From positions 124,001 through 188,000 of the forward strand of contig CALOAD010000020.1 in assembly GCA_942491415.1 (NCBI GenBank): 64,000 nucleotides of DNA, in the 5' to 3' direction. Position 1 is the first letter of the stretch; each line of letters starts with the position of its first letter. Made by a program: the position numbers and the translations under genes. The notes under the pieces were generated by a model. That model was not told the origin of the DNA. It ran no database searches and was given only the letters and a program-made list of their open reading frames with translations. This DNA is from CALOAD01 sp942491415 (GTDB taxonomy: Bacteria > Cyanobacteriota > Vampirovibrionia > Gastranaerophilales > CALOAD01). This document shows positions 8,571 to 16,759 of this stretch, one piece after another.

Positions 8571-8673
8571 ATGGTGGTGTGCAACCTGAATAATAATTTC
8601 CGCTTGCAAGAATTATTATTGAAGAAATTGAAATAATAGGGAGTTTACAGGGGAAATTAACAAAGTCCAAACA

Positions 8674-10392
8674 TCATCGAATAATGAGATTTTCATCTTT
8701 TTCCTCCTGCTTAAACCAATATGAAAGAAAGATTAAGCCCCATATTATGTCAATACACTCTGTGTTTATTTCTTTATCAGTGCTTTGAATATAATTCCAT
8801 ATTTGTTTAAGTTTAGTTGTATTTACATACTTCAAAACCTCATTGTTTTCGTCAAAAACATCTTTTTGAACAATATTTTTCATAAAATCACTTTTAAATA
8901 TACTGGAAGATGAAGGAATAAAGGACGTATTTGTTCTAAAACCAGGATAATTAGGCATTTTTTCTATTAAAATTTCTCTTAATAAAATCTTTCCTTCCTT
9001 TGAGTTGAATCTTTGTTTTGGATCAAGTGAAAAAGCAATATTTATAATGTCGGGTTGCAAAAAAGGATAAAGAATATTTCTACCATTGTACCAGGAAGTA
9101 AGATTACTTCTAAATAAAGAAGATGTATAAAACATTTCAACCACTTCAGGTTGAATCTCTTTTTTTACTTTAACTGCTTTGAGTAATTCATTTATATCCT
9201 CTTGTATGGAAAAAGTAACATCAGGATTTGAGGGGTATAGGAAATCTTCAAATGGATTTACAATATGCACAAAATCACTATCTGAAATTAGTGTTTTTCT
9301 AATATTTCTAAATATAACTTCAACTTTATTTTTGTCTTTCCACAGATTTAATTTATCATAGTATTTATTTGCAAATTCTTTTACAAATTTAGGCAAAGCT
9401 ATTATTCTTTTATATTTATGTGCATACTTATGTCCACATACCCCAAAACACAAATCTGCAAGAGTACCATCAATAAACGCTGCATTCTTATCTTTAAATA
9501 ACTTTTCAGCCTCATTAATCATTAAAATTGTAGGTAAAGTAGCTATATCAATGAATGGCTTTGAAAACCTCTTATGTATATTTTTAAAAATTTCCTCAAT
9601 TCCGGTTTCGTTGAAGTAAACTTGATTTAGCTTCATACCTAACTTTTCAGCTGTTTCTCTAGATAATTTAGCAAAAGAATCATTTTTACTCAAACAACAA
9701 TTCAAAAGAGTTATATCATTTCTATTACATTCTTTTGCCGCTAAAGCCAACAAAGTAGAGTCAATTCCGCCGCTAAATAATATTATAGAATTTTCAGGTG
9801 AGGTATTCACCCTTCTTGAAAGTTTATCAAAGACTTTTTGTTTAATATTTTCAGGTTTTGACCTTTTTTTAAATAGAAACTTTGTTTGTTCTAACAATTC
9901 TATTACATTTAATTTATCCTTATTAATAGTTAGCCCAAAACCATTTTGAATTCTTTTAATATCTTTATAAAAACTTATATTCGCCTGAGTACCTTTATAT
10001 TTAAAATAGGAAAATACCCCATCTCCGTTTATTCTATTTAATTGTATTTTATTAAAGAATCTTAGATCATTGCTAATTAAAAATCTATCTTCTTTTGTAT
10101 GAAAATAAAAATGATCTGAAAAAGTTATAGGAATTTCGAGTCTGGTTTCACCCTCTTTTTTATTAAAATTAAACCTTATATTGTGCTCGAGGCTTGTTTC
10201 TTCTTCATTATTCTGCAGGCTAAAACCATTTAAATTACTATGATAAATCATGGCAATTATTAAAGAGTTCGTTTCTGAAAAGTCAATTAATTCTATTTGG
10301 TAATTTAACTCTAAATACTTTGAATGCTCCTTAAGTTTATTGATATAATACTCGATACTATCTTTATCGGAGTTAATAAAATAATAGTTCAT
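8674..10392 (-). CDS. Asparagine synthetase-like ATP-dependent amidotransferase (lasso-cyclase-like)
   Basis: The 572-residue protein has a C-terminal asparagine-synthase domain with the PP-loop ILFSGGIDSTLLALAA (about residues 200-215) that adenylates a carboxylate, and a later YPFLQPDIINIAFSL segment typical of the family. The N-terminal third has the layout of a glutaminase domain but begins MNYYFINSD, without the Cys2 nucleophile required for glutamine hydrolysis. This is the state of lasso-peptide cyclases (McjC type) and some other amide-forming relatives. No peptide precursor, transglutaminase-like protease or RRE gene could be seen nearby. The ATG has a good AAGGA site. It is not a canonical AsnB; the product is unknown. 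Confidence 0.7.
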   Translation of the reverse strand: MNYYFINSDKDSIEYYINKLKEHSKYLELNYQIELIDFSETNSLIIAMIYHSNLNGFSLQNNEEETSLEHNIRFNFNKKEGETRLEIPITFSDHFYFHTKEDRFLISNDLRFFNKIQLNRINGDGVFSYFKYKGTQANISFYKDIKRIQNGFGLTINKDKLNVIELLEQTKFLFKKRSKPENIKQKVFDKLSRRVNTSPENSIILFSGGIDSTLLALAAKECNRNDITLLNCCLSKNDSFAKLSRETAEKLGMKLNQVYFNETGIEEIFKNIHKRFSKPFIDIATLPTILMINEAEKLFKDKNAAFIDGTLADLCFGVCGHKYAHKYKRIIALPKFVKEFANKYYDKLNLWKDKNKVEVIFRNIRKTLISDSDFVHIVNPFEDFLYPSNPDVTFSIQEDINELLKAVKVKKEIQPEVVEMFYTSSLFRSNLTSWYNGRNILYPFLQPDIINIAFSLDPKQRFNSKEGKILLREILIEKMPNYPGFRTNTSFIPSSSSIFKSDFMKNIVQKDVFDENNEVLKYVNTTKLKQIWNYIQSTDKEINTECIDIIWGLIFLSYWFKQEEKDENLIIR

Positions 10393-10448
10393 TATTATTA
10401 TCCTTGCTTATTATTAACATTAATTCAATGATGGTTTATTAAAAAGTT

Positions 10449-10492
10449 AAATTACCAAGTAAGTTATAAGAATCACACTGACTTGGTAATTT
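10449..10492. promoter_or_regulatory. Inverted repeat upstream of the Asn-synthetase-like gene
   Basis: AAATTACCAAGT and its exact complement are separated by 20 nt, about 57 nt upstream of the minus-strand start at 10392. It could be a terminator on the plus strand (A-rich afterwards, not T-rich), a leader structure or an operator; the sequence does not decide. Confidence 0.35.
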
Positions 10493-10588
10493 AAAAAACT
10501 AATGTGTCTTCTACCTCAGTGTAATTAGTCCAGAAATAGAGATAGTTTTTTGCTAAAATTATCGAAAAACGAAAGGATTAGTTGAACG

Positions 10589-10642
10589 GTGAACAAGGGT
10601 AAAAAATTCAAACCGAAAGAAATTATAACAAGTTTCCTTTAA
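10589..10642 (+). pseudogene. Possible IS3-type OrfA N-terminal remnant
   Basis: An 18-codon frame from a GTG encodes MNKGKKFKPKEIITSFL, resembling the start of IS3-family OrfA proteins (KKFKPEEI.. leading into a helix-turn-helix). It ends where homology between the two arms of the island direct repeat begins, suggesting the rest was lost at that junction. It is short, so this is tentative. The rest of 10393-10640 holds no other recognisable gene. Confidence 0.3.
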
Positions 10643-10702
10643 AAAAGCTTGCTTGAATTTGGGCATCGGTAAAAGCAAAAATCAACTTCTTGCAGCCTCG
10701 CA

Positions 10703-10818
10703 ATAAACGGCATTACAGGCAGAGCTCACCGCTCTACGATTTGCGCAATAAAAAAGACATTCATAACGAATGTCTTTTTTATGGTGGGCGTTGAGAGACT
10801 CGAACTCCCGACATCTTC
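10703..10818. repeat. Left copy of the 116-bp direct repeat (tRNA-Val 3' part plus terminator), att-like site
   Basis: Perfectly identical to 31418-31533. It contains, in reverse orientation, the 3' part of tRNA-Val including encoded CCA (10782-10818), the tRNA terminator hairpin (10750-10780) and about 47 nt beyond. Identity breaks at 10818 within the tRNA anticodon stem. Upstream, 10641-10664 is also identical to 31356-31379 at the same spacing, with 38 diverged nt between. This is the pattern left by integration at a tRNA 3' end. Confidence 0.8.
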
Positions 10819-10820
10819 TT

Positions 10821-11369
10821 GGTCCTCGTGAAATGTTTATGCAATTTATGAAAATGGAGCCGATAACCGATATTCAAAATGCTGCAAAGTTTCTATTACT
10901 TATTACACGTTCTTTTGGAGGCAGAGGTGCTACTTTTGGAACGGTAAAAAAATCATCAGGCGGTGCTAGTAAAAGTCAGGGTAATATATTGCTTAAAATT
11001 GATGCGATTCACAAAAGACTTGATAAAAAATTAATTGAGAATCGAGATTTTGAAAAACTAATTAAACAGTATGACAATGAAGGAGCATTTTTCTACTGTG
11101 ACCCACCATATACTTTTGGTTGTGGCTATGAGACAACTTCTACAGAGGGTTTTGACCATGAAAGATTGAGAGATTTGCTTAAAAATATTGAAGGTAAATT
11201 CTTACTTTCTTATGATGACTCTCCAAAGGTCAGAGAACTATACAAAGACTTCCACATGATTGCTACCGAACGATTAAACGGTATTAATAACCGAACAAAG
11301 AAGAATAAAATGTTTAAAGAGCTATTAATAGCAAATTATCCGATTAAAGAGCTTTTTAAAGATGCCTGA
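10821..11369 (+). pseudogene. DNA adenine methylase (D12/Dam class), N-terminally truncated
   Basis: From about 10821 the frame encodes a D12-class N6-adenine methyltransferase C-terminal half: PREMFMQFMKMEP, KFLLLITRSFGGRGATFGT, the DFEKLIKQYD segment and the catalytic motif FFYCDPPY, then a C-terminal region ending ELFKDA. The N-terminal SAM-binding motif (FxGxG) and roughly 100 residues are missing; upstream in the same frame is only the antisense of the tRNA repeat, so the open frame starting at 10770 is a chimera. It overlaps the gpG-like gene by 8 nt, a phage-like arrangement. As truncated it should be inactive. Confidence 0.8.
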
Positions 11370-11811
11370 ACCTATCGAGATATCAATAAATAATGAAGAA
11401 ATTGATAAAGCACTTGGACAACTTGCAAGCAAAACCTCTAACTTACGACCTTTAATGAAAAACATTGCAGGGGCGTTAGAAGATTCTGTTGAAGAAAATT
11501 TTGAGCAAGAAGGTAGGTCCAAATGGCTGAAACTATCTAAATCAACAATAAAACAACGAGAAAAAACAAAACATTGACCAGGTAAAATTCTGCAAAAACA
11601 AGGAGACCTTGCTTCTTCAATTACAAGTTATTATGACTCTGAAATTGCTATGGTCGGCACTAACAAAAAATATGCTGCTATTCACCAGTTTGGAGGTATG
11701 GTCGGTAATAATAAAAAACTTTATATTCCATCTAGGTCGCTTTTTAAGCTTGATGAAAAGGAAATGAGTCAAATTAATAATATTATTTTAAAATATTTAG
11801 ACAAAAAATAA
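11362..11811 (+). pseudogene. Mu gpG-like phage virion morphogenesis protein, interrupted by TGA
   Basis: The frame starts at an ATG overlapping the methylase, meets TGA at 11575-11577 and then continues in the same frame for 77 more codons to TAA at 11809. Joined, the two parts give 149 residues with family features: the N-terminal ALGQLASKTSNLRPLMKNIA helix, EQEGRSKWLKLSKST, then (TGA)PGKILQKQGDLASSI, AMVGTNKKYAAIHQFGG and IPSRSLFKL. Relatives read WPGKILxxSGxL, so the TGA stands at an expected Trp. The family (phage tail completion/virion morphogenesis) acts in tail assembly. Confidence 0.75.
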
Positions 11812-11894
11812 AAAAATAAAATAGTTAAATAACTGTTCTTTACACGTTGGCATAAGTTTTGAAAAGCAAAATTCAAACAATGAAATAGTTAAAA

Positions 11895-12875
11895 TTAACT
11901 GCATCCATTAATACAAATTTTACATTTTTGTGCAAAGTTTGAAAACAGCTTATATGGTTTTGAAGTAAAATACGAATGAAGCCCTGAATTGTCAATATTA
12001 GAAAGGGTTTTACCTGATACACACCCTCTAATATATCCATATGAATCAATGAAAATTGCTTTTGTACTTCTACAAGAACCCTTTATAGTGAATGGGTCTT
12101 TATAAAATTTAACCCAATTTTCATAACATTCACCAGTAATGTTTATACGATTATCTTCTTTCTTTATTTCAAATAACTTTTTTATTTTTTCTAATATTGA
12201 TAATTCTGCATTTTTTGATAATGTTATATTTTTTTGTTCTCTATAGTTATTAAAGTCAACATTTTTATAGTCATGCCGAGGTTGCACGTTTACTTTGTCA
12301 AAACCAATATCATTCAATAAAAAATCTACTGTTTCAAGAAAAGAAAAAGCATTATCTTCTTGTAAGGTAATAGAACCTGAAATTAAAATTTTAGAGTTCA
12401 ACTTCTTTTTTAATTCAACAAGCTTTTTGCTATTTTCTAATACTCTTTTATAAAAACACCCACCTCTAATTTTATTCATTTCCTTTTCTTTAATTGAATC
12501 AAATGAAACTAAAATAGTATTGTTTTCGGTATTTAAAGTGGTTAATAAATTGTTAAAAGTGTTGAGTTCAAAGTTTAGAAGATTTGTTGCCAAAAAAACT
12601 CCATAATTAAGTTCATTTGCAATATTAATAACTTCAATAAACTTATCAGATAAGGTAGGCTCTCCTCCTGTTATAATAATAACGCTTGCTCCAAAATCTT
12701 TTCCTGGAATTAAAATTTTATTTTTTATTTGTTGAACAGATAATTCTTTTTTATTACTTTTATATTCCTTTGTAATACACATAGGACAATTCATATTGCA
12801 AGCGTTTGTTAATTCTAAGTATATATAGTCAATTGACTGTTGATTTTTTTTTTGATTAAAGATTTTTTTAAACAT
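11895..12875 (-). CDS. Radical SAM protein with SPASM/twitch-like C-terminus
   Basis: The cysteine motif CNMNCPMC (C26, C30, C33 counted from the ATG at 12875) binds the SAM [4Fe-4S] cluster; IIITGGEPTLS is the SAM-contacting GGE motif. The C-terminus has further cysteines (GSCRST..., GYIRGCVSG, CKICINGCS), a pattern for auxiliary clusters as in peptide-modifying radical SAM/SPASM enzymes. ATG 12875 is preferred; the longer frame would start at a TTG at 12890. It lies 47 nt downstream of the RTX C-terminal fragment on the same strand, suggesting one ancestral operon. The substrate is unknown. Confidence 0.75.
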   Translation of the reverse strand: MFKKIFNQKKNQQSIDYIYLELTNACNMNCPMCITKEYKSNKKELSVQQIKNKILIPGKDFGASVIIITGGEPTLSDKFIEVINIANELNYGVFLATNLLNFELNTFNNLLTTLNTENNTILVSFDSIKEKEMNKIRGGCFYKRVLENSKKLVELKKKLNSKILISGSITLQEDNAFSFLETVDFLLNDIGFDKVNVQPRHDYKNVDFNNYREQKNITLSKNAELSILEKIKKLFEIKKEDNRINITGECYENWVKFYKDPFTIKGSCRSTKAIFIDSYGYIRGCVSGKTLSNIDNSGLHSYFTSKPYKLFSNFAQKCKICINGCS

Positions 12876-12922
12876 ATTATTTACTTTCAATTACCTGTCA
12901 GACTTAACTTATTCAAAGTTTA

Positions 12923-13267
12923 CTATGAATGCCATGAATTAATTACTACATTCAATAAATCTTGATTATTTTTAACATCATTAATGCTTGTAAGTGATAT
13001 ACCATTATCAGTTGCATATGTTGTCATATCTTGAATAATTTGATTGATATCAGAATCAGTCAGATACTGACCGTTATCTAGTTGGAATTTTTCTATTGTA
13101 TTACTGTCTTGATTTTGAATTGTTAATTGATCACCTCCAATACTGCTACCATAATCAATTCCATCATTACTATCAATATGATATGAATCATTGCCAAGGT
13201 CACCAATCAATGTATCTAAGCCCAATCCTCCGTCTAAAGAATTATCCCCGTCATTTCCCCATATTTT
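12923..13267 (-). pseudogene. C-terminal fragment of an RTX-type calcium-binding secreted protein
   Basis: Open from about 13267 without a convincing start codon (a TTG at 13225 lies inside the repeats). It encodes GNDGDNSLDGGLGLDTLIGD, RTX-type GGxGxDxx nonapeptides, then FQLDNGQYLTDSDINQIIQD and a tail ending NVVINSWHS. This resembles the end of hemolysin-type calcium-binding proteins, exported by type I secretion through a C-terminal signal. Its upstream end abuts the HNH pseudogene. A matching N-terminal fragment on the same strand lies at 27838-28317, so the two are probably halves of one disrupted gene. Confidence 0.65.
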
Positions 13268-13898
13268 TTAGGTTCTTTCTTATTTTGCTTTCTAAGTCCC
13301 CGTAAGCTTCAGCCGCTTTAAGCGAATAAATAGTGGGTAATTCAAGCTTTTCAAAATGGTATTCTAAACGACTTTGTGATATTTCATCAGATCAAAAAGA
13401 AGCATCTACATAATATTTAAAAGAAATTCCTGCGCTTTATAATCATCTTGCATTGTCCACATTATCATAATACGGGTGAATAAATTGTTCTTCTGCTATT
13501 TGAGGGGAAGTTTCTTCTTTTGTATTATTGCAGTAATGGCAACAAGGAATAAGATTTAAAGGAAGAATAGCTAATTCAGGAAAGCCTTTTGCTACACTTT
13601 TAGGTAAATAATGATCAAGTTCAGAAACATAACCAATAGAACATAAAGAACCTTTTTTTAGTGGTGCTGAGTTAATTAATTTATCATATATAGGTCTTTC
13701 AATACCACCCTTTAAGTGATTCTCTAAAAGAGTTAACAAGTGTAACTCTGCATTTATTGCTTTTTCTTCATAATCATCTGCTCTAGACTTTGCTATAGGG
13801 ATGAAATCATTTAGTGCGATTTTATCTTTTATACACCTTTGAATGCAAATATTTAGCAAGTTTTGAAAATCTTCTTGAGGCTTTTCAATGTTATACAT
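13251..13898 (-). pseudogene. HNH endonuclease-like gene, interrupted by three stops and truncated
   Basis: An intact frame from the ATG at 13898 encodes an HNH domain (SELDHYLPKS ... LNLIPCCHYCNNTK, with CxxC), then HPYYDNVDNAR and a TGA at 13443. The same frame continues after TGA, one Leu and TAA with SAGISFKYYVDASF, a TGA at 13392-13394, SDEISQSRLEYHFEKLELPT and further residues to 13251. From memory, relatives read RWL and a Trp after the VDPP/VDAS segment, so both TGAs replace Trp. The C-terminus is cut where RTX sequence begins. Such HNH proteins are often found with restriction or defence islands. Confidence 0.7.
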
Positions 13899-14007
13899 TT
13901 ATATATCGCCCTTTTGATTTACTAATAAAGCTCTAACTATAGATTTTTCCTCTAAGCCCACATTATTTTATTATCAATGCATTTATGTTTAGACTATTAT
14001 AATAAAT

Positions 14008-14988
14008 ATGAAAAAGATTAATGTTGATATAATAATTACAATTATAAATTTAGGCTTTATTGGCGATATTGTTAATTCATCACCGCTTATTGCAACGATT
14101 AAAAACAAATATCCTAATTCAAAAATTGTGTATATAACTATCAAGGATGGTTTAGAAACTGCTAAAAATATTCCAGGTGTTGATGTGGTTTATGAATATG
14201 ATAAAAGAGGAAAAGACAAAGGGCTATTTAATTTAATAAAAAAAGCTTGGTTGTTGAGGCAAAAAGAAGATTTTCAAACAGTTTTTTTGCTAAATGAATC
14301 TTTCAGAACGGCTTTTTTTGCGTTTTGTATTGGAGCAAAAAGAATAATAGGAAGAAAAAGCCAAGGCAGAGAGTTCTTTTTGACTGATAAAGTGGCCCAC
14401 ACTAATGAAGAAAAAGAAATGAAAGTTCATGTAAGCGAACATTATATGAGGCTTCTTAAGCCATTAGGGCTATATACCTCTCGATATAACTCAGCTTTTA
14501 GTTACTCAAATGACGATAAATATTATATAGAGAGCATGTTAAAAGAATCTCAAATTGGTAATACCAAAATCATAGGAATCTGCCCTTGTACTAGAAAAGA
14601 TTATAAAGATTTGGATTTTAATAAAGTTGTAAAATTAATAAACTTTTTAAATAAAGAAGATAAGTATAAGGTAGTTATTATTGGTGATAAAAAAACATTG
14701 TCATATGCAAATAAGCTAAAACAGCATAATCTTTCATTTATTGACTTTAGTGACAAAACAAATATAGGTCAGCTGGCAGCTTTATGTGATAAGTGTGAAA
14801 AAATCATCACCGCAGATACAGGCACTGCACATATAGCCTATACATTAAAAGTTCCAACTGTTACTATTTTTCATCACGATATATATAACAAATGGGGACC
14901 AAAAGATTTAACAACAAATAAAATTATTTATAATCCGAATAATGAATTGACAGCCGAGGAGGTTTTACAAGTTTTTAATGAGTTATAA
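14008..14988 (+). CDS. GT9-family glycosyltransferase (heptosyltransferase-like)
   Basis: The 326-residue protein has the GT9 (WaaC/WaaF/RfaF) layout: LGFIGDIVNSSPLIATIKNK at the N-terminus, a central linker and a C-terminal nucleotide-sugar domain with the hallmark ADTGTAHIAYTLKVPTV (about residues 268-284). These GT-B enzymes transfer ADP-heptose or related sugars to lipid A core at the inner face of the cytoplasmic membrane. It opens the glycan cluster and overlaps the MsbA-like gene by 11 nt. The sugar donor cannot be told from sequence. Confidence 0.85.
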   Translation: MKKINVDIIITIINLGFIGDIVNSSPLIATIKNKYPNSKIVYITIKDGLETAKNIPGVDVVYEYDKRGKDKGLFNLIKKAWLLRQKEDFQTVFLLNESFRTAFFAFCIGAKRIIGRKSQGREFFLTDKVAHTNEEKEMKVHVSEHYMRLLKPLGLYTSRYNSAFSYSNDDKYYIESMLKESQIGNTKIIGICPCTRKDYKDLDFNKVVKLINFLNKEDKYKVVIIGDKKTLSYANKLKQHNLSFIDFSDKTNIGQLAALCDKCEKIITADTGTAHIAYTLKVPTVTIFHHDIYNKWGPKDLTTNKIIYNPNNELTAEEVLQVFNEL

Positions 14989-16756
14989 GAATGATACACA
15001 CATAAAAAATGAATATTATGATTACCCGTATTTTTATATGTTAAAAAGATTATTTGTGTATGTTAAGCCATATACTTTTAGAGCTATTGTCGCCTTTTTA
15101 ATAACAATTCCTGTAGCTTCTTTTGATGGAATTGTGGCTTTTTCTATTAAGCCATATATTGAAGAGGTTATAGTAAATAAAAATATTGCTGTTTTAAATT
15201 ATGTTCCTTTTATTGTATTTGGTTATGCAGTTTTGCATAGTGTATTTAGTTACATTTCAGTATATTTAAGCAGTTGGCTTGGACAAAAAGTCACCATTGA
15301 TGTAAAAACAGATTTATTTAGAAAATTATTAAATAATGATATTGCTATTATGAATATAAATACATCCGGTTATATACTTGCGAGATATAGTGCAGATGCA
15401 GATGCAGTTTCCGGTGCACTACTAGGAAATACAAAAGAATTAATATCAAAAGTTCTATCTATGGCAGTTTTATTGGCTGTACTGTTTTATAATTCCTGGC
15501 AATTAACTTTAATTATTATTTTTGTAGGATGTGTAATATTTTTACCTTTAAAAACAATTAAACGCAAAGTTAGATATGTGGCAAAGGGTTGGTTAGAAGC
15601 TGGTTCAAAGTTAATTACAACATATAATGAAAATCATGCTGGATTTAGAACTATTATTTCATACAACTTAATTGATTATCAAGTAGAAAAGTTTCAAAAA
15701 ATCTTGAGAAAATGCTTCGATTTAAGTATGCAAATAACAAAAACTAATGGCTGGATAACTCCTTTGATGCATATGATATTTTCTATAGCCGTGGCTTTTG
15801 TTATTTGGTTTGGCAGCTATCTTGTTGTCCAAAAACAAATTTCAATAGGTTCTCTTATATCATTTATGACTGCTTTAATTTTGATTTATAAACCTTTAAA
15901 AAGTATTGGTGGGTTAATTATTTCAACATGCAATTCTTTTATTGTTATGGGAAGAGTAATACATATTAGTGATTATAAATCCCCAATATATTCAAAAAAA
16001 GATGCTGTGAATCTAGAAAAGAGTATTAATAATATAGAATTTGACAATGTTTGCTTTGAGTACAATGATAATAAACCAATTTTAAAAGGGATTAACCTTA
16101 CCGTCAAAAATGCTACAACTACAGCTTTTGTAGGCACTTCTGGCGGTGGAAAAACTACATTAGTTAATTTAATTCCGCGCTTCTACGATGTTAATGAAGG
16201 AAAAATAGAAATAAACGGAGTTAACATTAAAGATATTAACCTTAATTCCTTAAGAACTAATGTAGCTGTAGTCTTTCAAGATAATTTTTTATTTGATGGA
16301 ACAATTAGAGAGAATATTCTTATTGGAAACTTTGATGCAACAGAAGACGAAATAGATAAAGCAATAAAAGCATCATGCCTTGATGAATTCATTTATTCAT
16401 TAGAAGATGGGCTTGATACACCTGTAGGAGAGAGAGGAGTCTTATTGTCAGGAGGGCAGAAGCAAAGAATAGCAATTGCTAGGGCGTTTTTGAAAGATGC
16501 ACCTATAGTGATTCTAGATGAGGCTACTAGTTCATTGGATAACGAGTCTGAAGCAATAGTTCAAAAAGCTATGGACAAACTTATGGATAATAGAACAGTT
16601 TTTGTTATAGCTCATAGATTATCGACTATTCAAAACGCAGATAAAATAGTAGTTTTAGAAGATGGTCAAATTGTTGAAGAAGGTACTCACGACACTCTTA
16701 TGGTTAAAGATGGAGCTTATAAAAAGCTTCATGAGGCTCAATTTAAAGAAAAATAA
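14978..16756 (+). CDS. ABC exporter, MsbA-like lipid/glycolipid flippase
   Basis: A half-transporter of 592 residues with six N-terminal membrane helices fused to an ATPase: Walker A GTSGGGKTTL (about 385), Q-loop VFQDNF, signature LLSGGQKQR (about 487), Walker B IVILDEATSSLD (about 508) and H-loop AHRLST. It resembles MsbA, which flips lipid A-core across the inner membrane. Its overlap with a GT9 gene and its position inside a glycan cluster suggest it exports a glycolipid built by the neighbours. It may be an accessory to a chromosomal MsbA elsewhere. Confidence 0.88.
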   Translation: MSYKNDTHIKNEYYDYPYFYMLKRLFVYVKPYTFRAIVAFLITIPVASFDGIVAFSIKPYIEEVIVNKNIAVLNYVPFIVFGYAVLHSVFSYISVYLSSWLGQKVTIDVKTDLFRKLLNNDIAIMNINTSGYILARYSADADAVSGALLGNTKELISKVLSMAVLLAVLFYNSWQLTLIIIFVGCVIFLPLKTIKRKVRYVAKGWLEAGSKLITTYNENHAGFRTIISYNLIDYQVEKFQKILRKCFDLSMQITKTNGWITPLMHMIFSIAVAFVIWFGSYLVVQKQISIGSLISFMTALILIYKPLKSIGGLIISTCNSFIVMGRVIHISDYKSPIYSKKDAVNLEKSINNIEFDNVCFEYNDNKPILKGINLTVKNATTTAFVGTSGGGKTTLVNLIPRFYDVNEGKIEINGVNIKDINLNSLRTNVAVVFQDNFLFDGTIRENILIGNFDATEDEIDKAIKASCLDEFIYSLEDGLDTPVGERGVLLSGGQKQRIAIARAFLKDAPIVILDEATSSLDNESEAIVQKAMDKLMDNRTVFVIAHRLSTIQNADKIVVLEDGQIVEEGTHDTLMVKDGAYKKLHEAQFKEK

Positions 16757-16759
16757 TGT

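Noticed and set aside
8571..8600. CCACCA-like sequence on the minus strand just before the hairpin at 8540-8570, resembling a tRNA 3' end and terminator
   Set aside because: No T-loop, anticodon arm or matching acceptor strand could be found upstream, so a tRNA or remnant is not supported.
8393..8673. Search for a small peptide precursor beside the lasso-cyclase-like gene
   Set aside because: Only very short frames without a convincing ribosome-binding site or leader-core pattern were found on either side.
10770..10820. First part of the open frame leading into the adenine methylase
   Set aside because: This stretch is antisense tRNA sequence; the methylase similarity begins only near 10821, so the join is a chance fusion at the repeat border.
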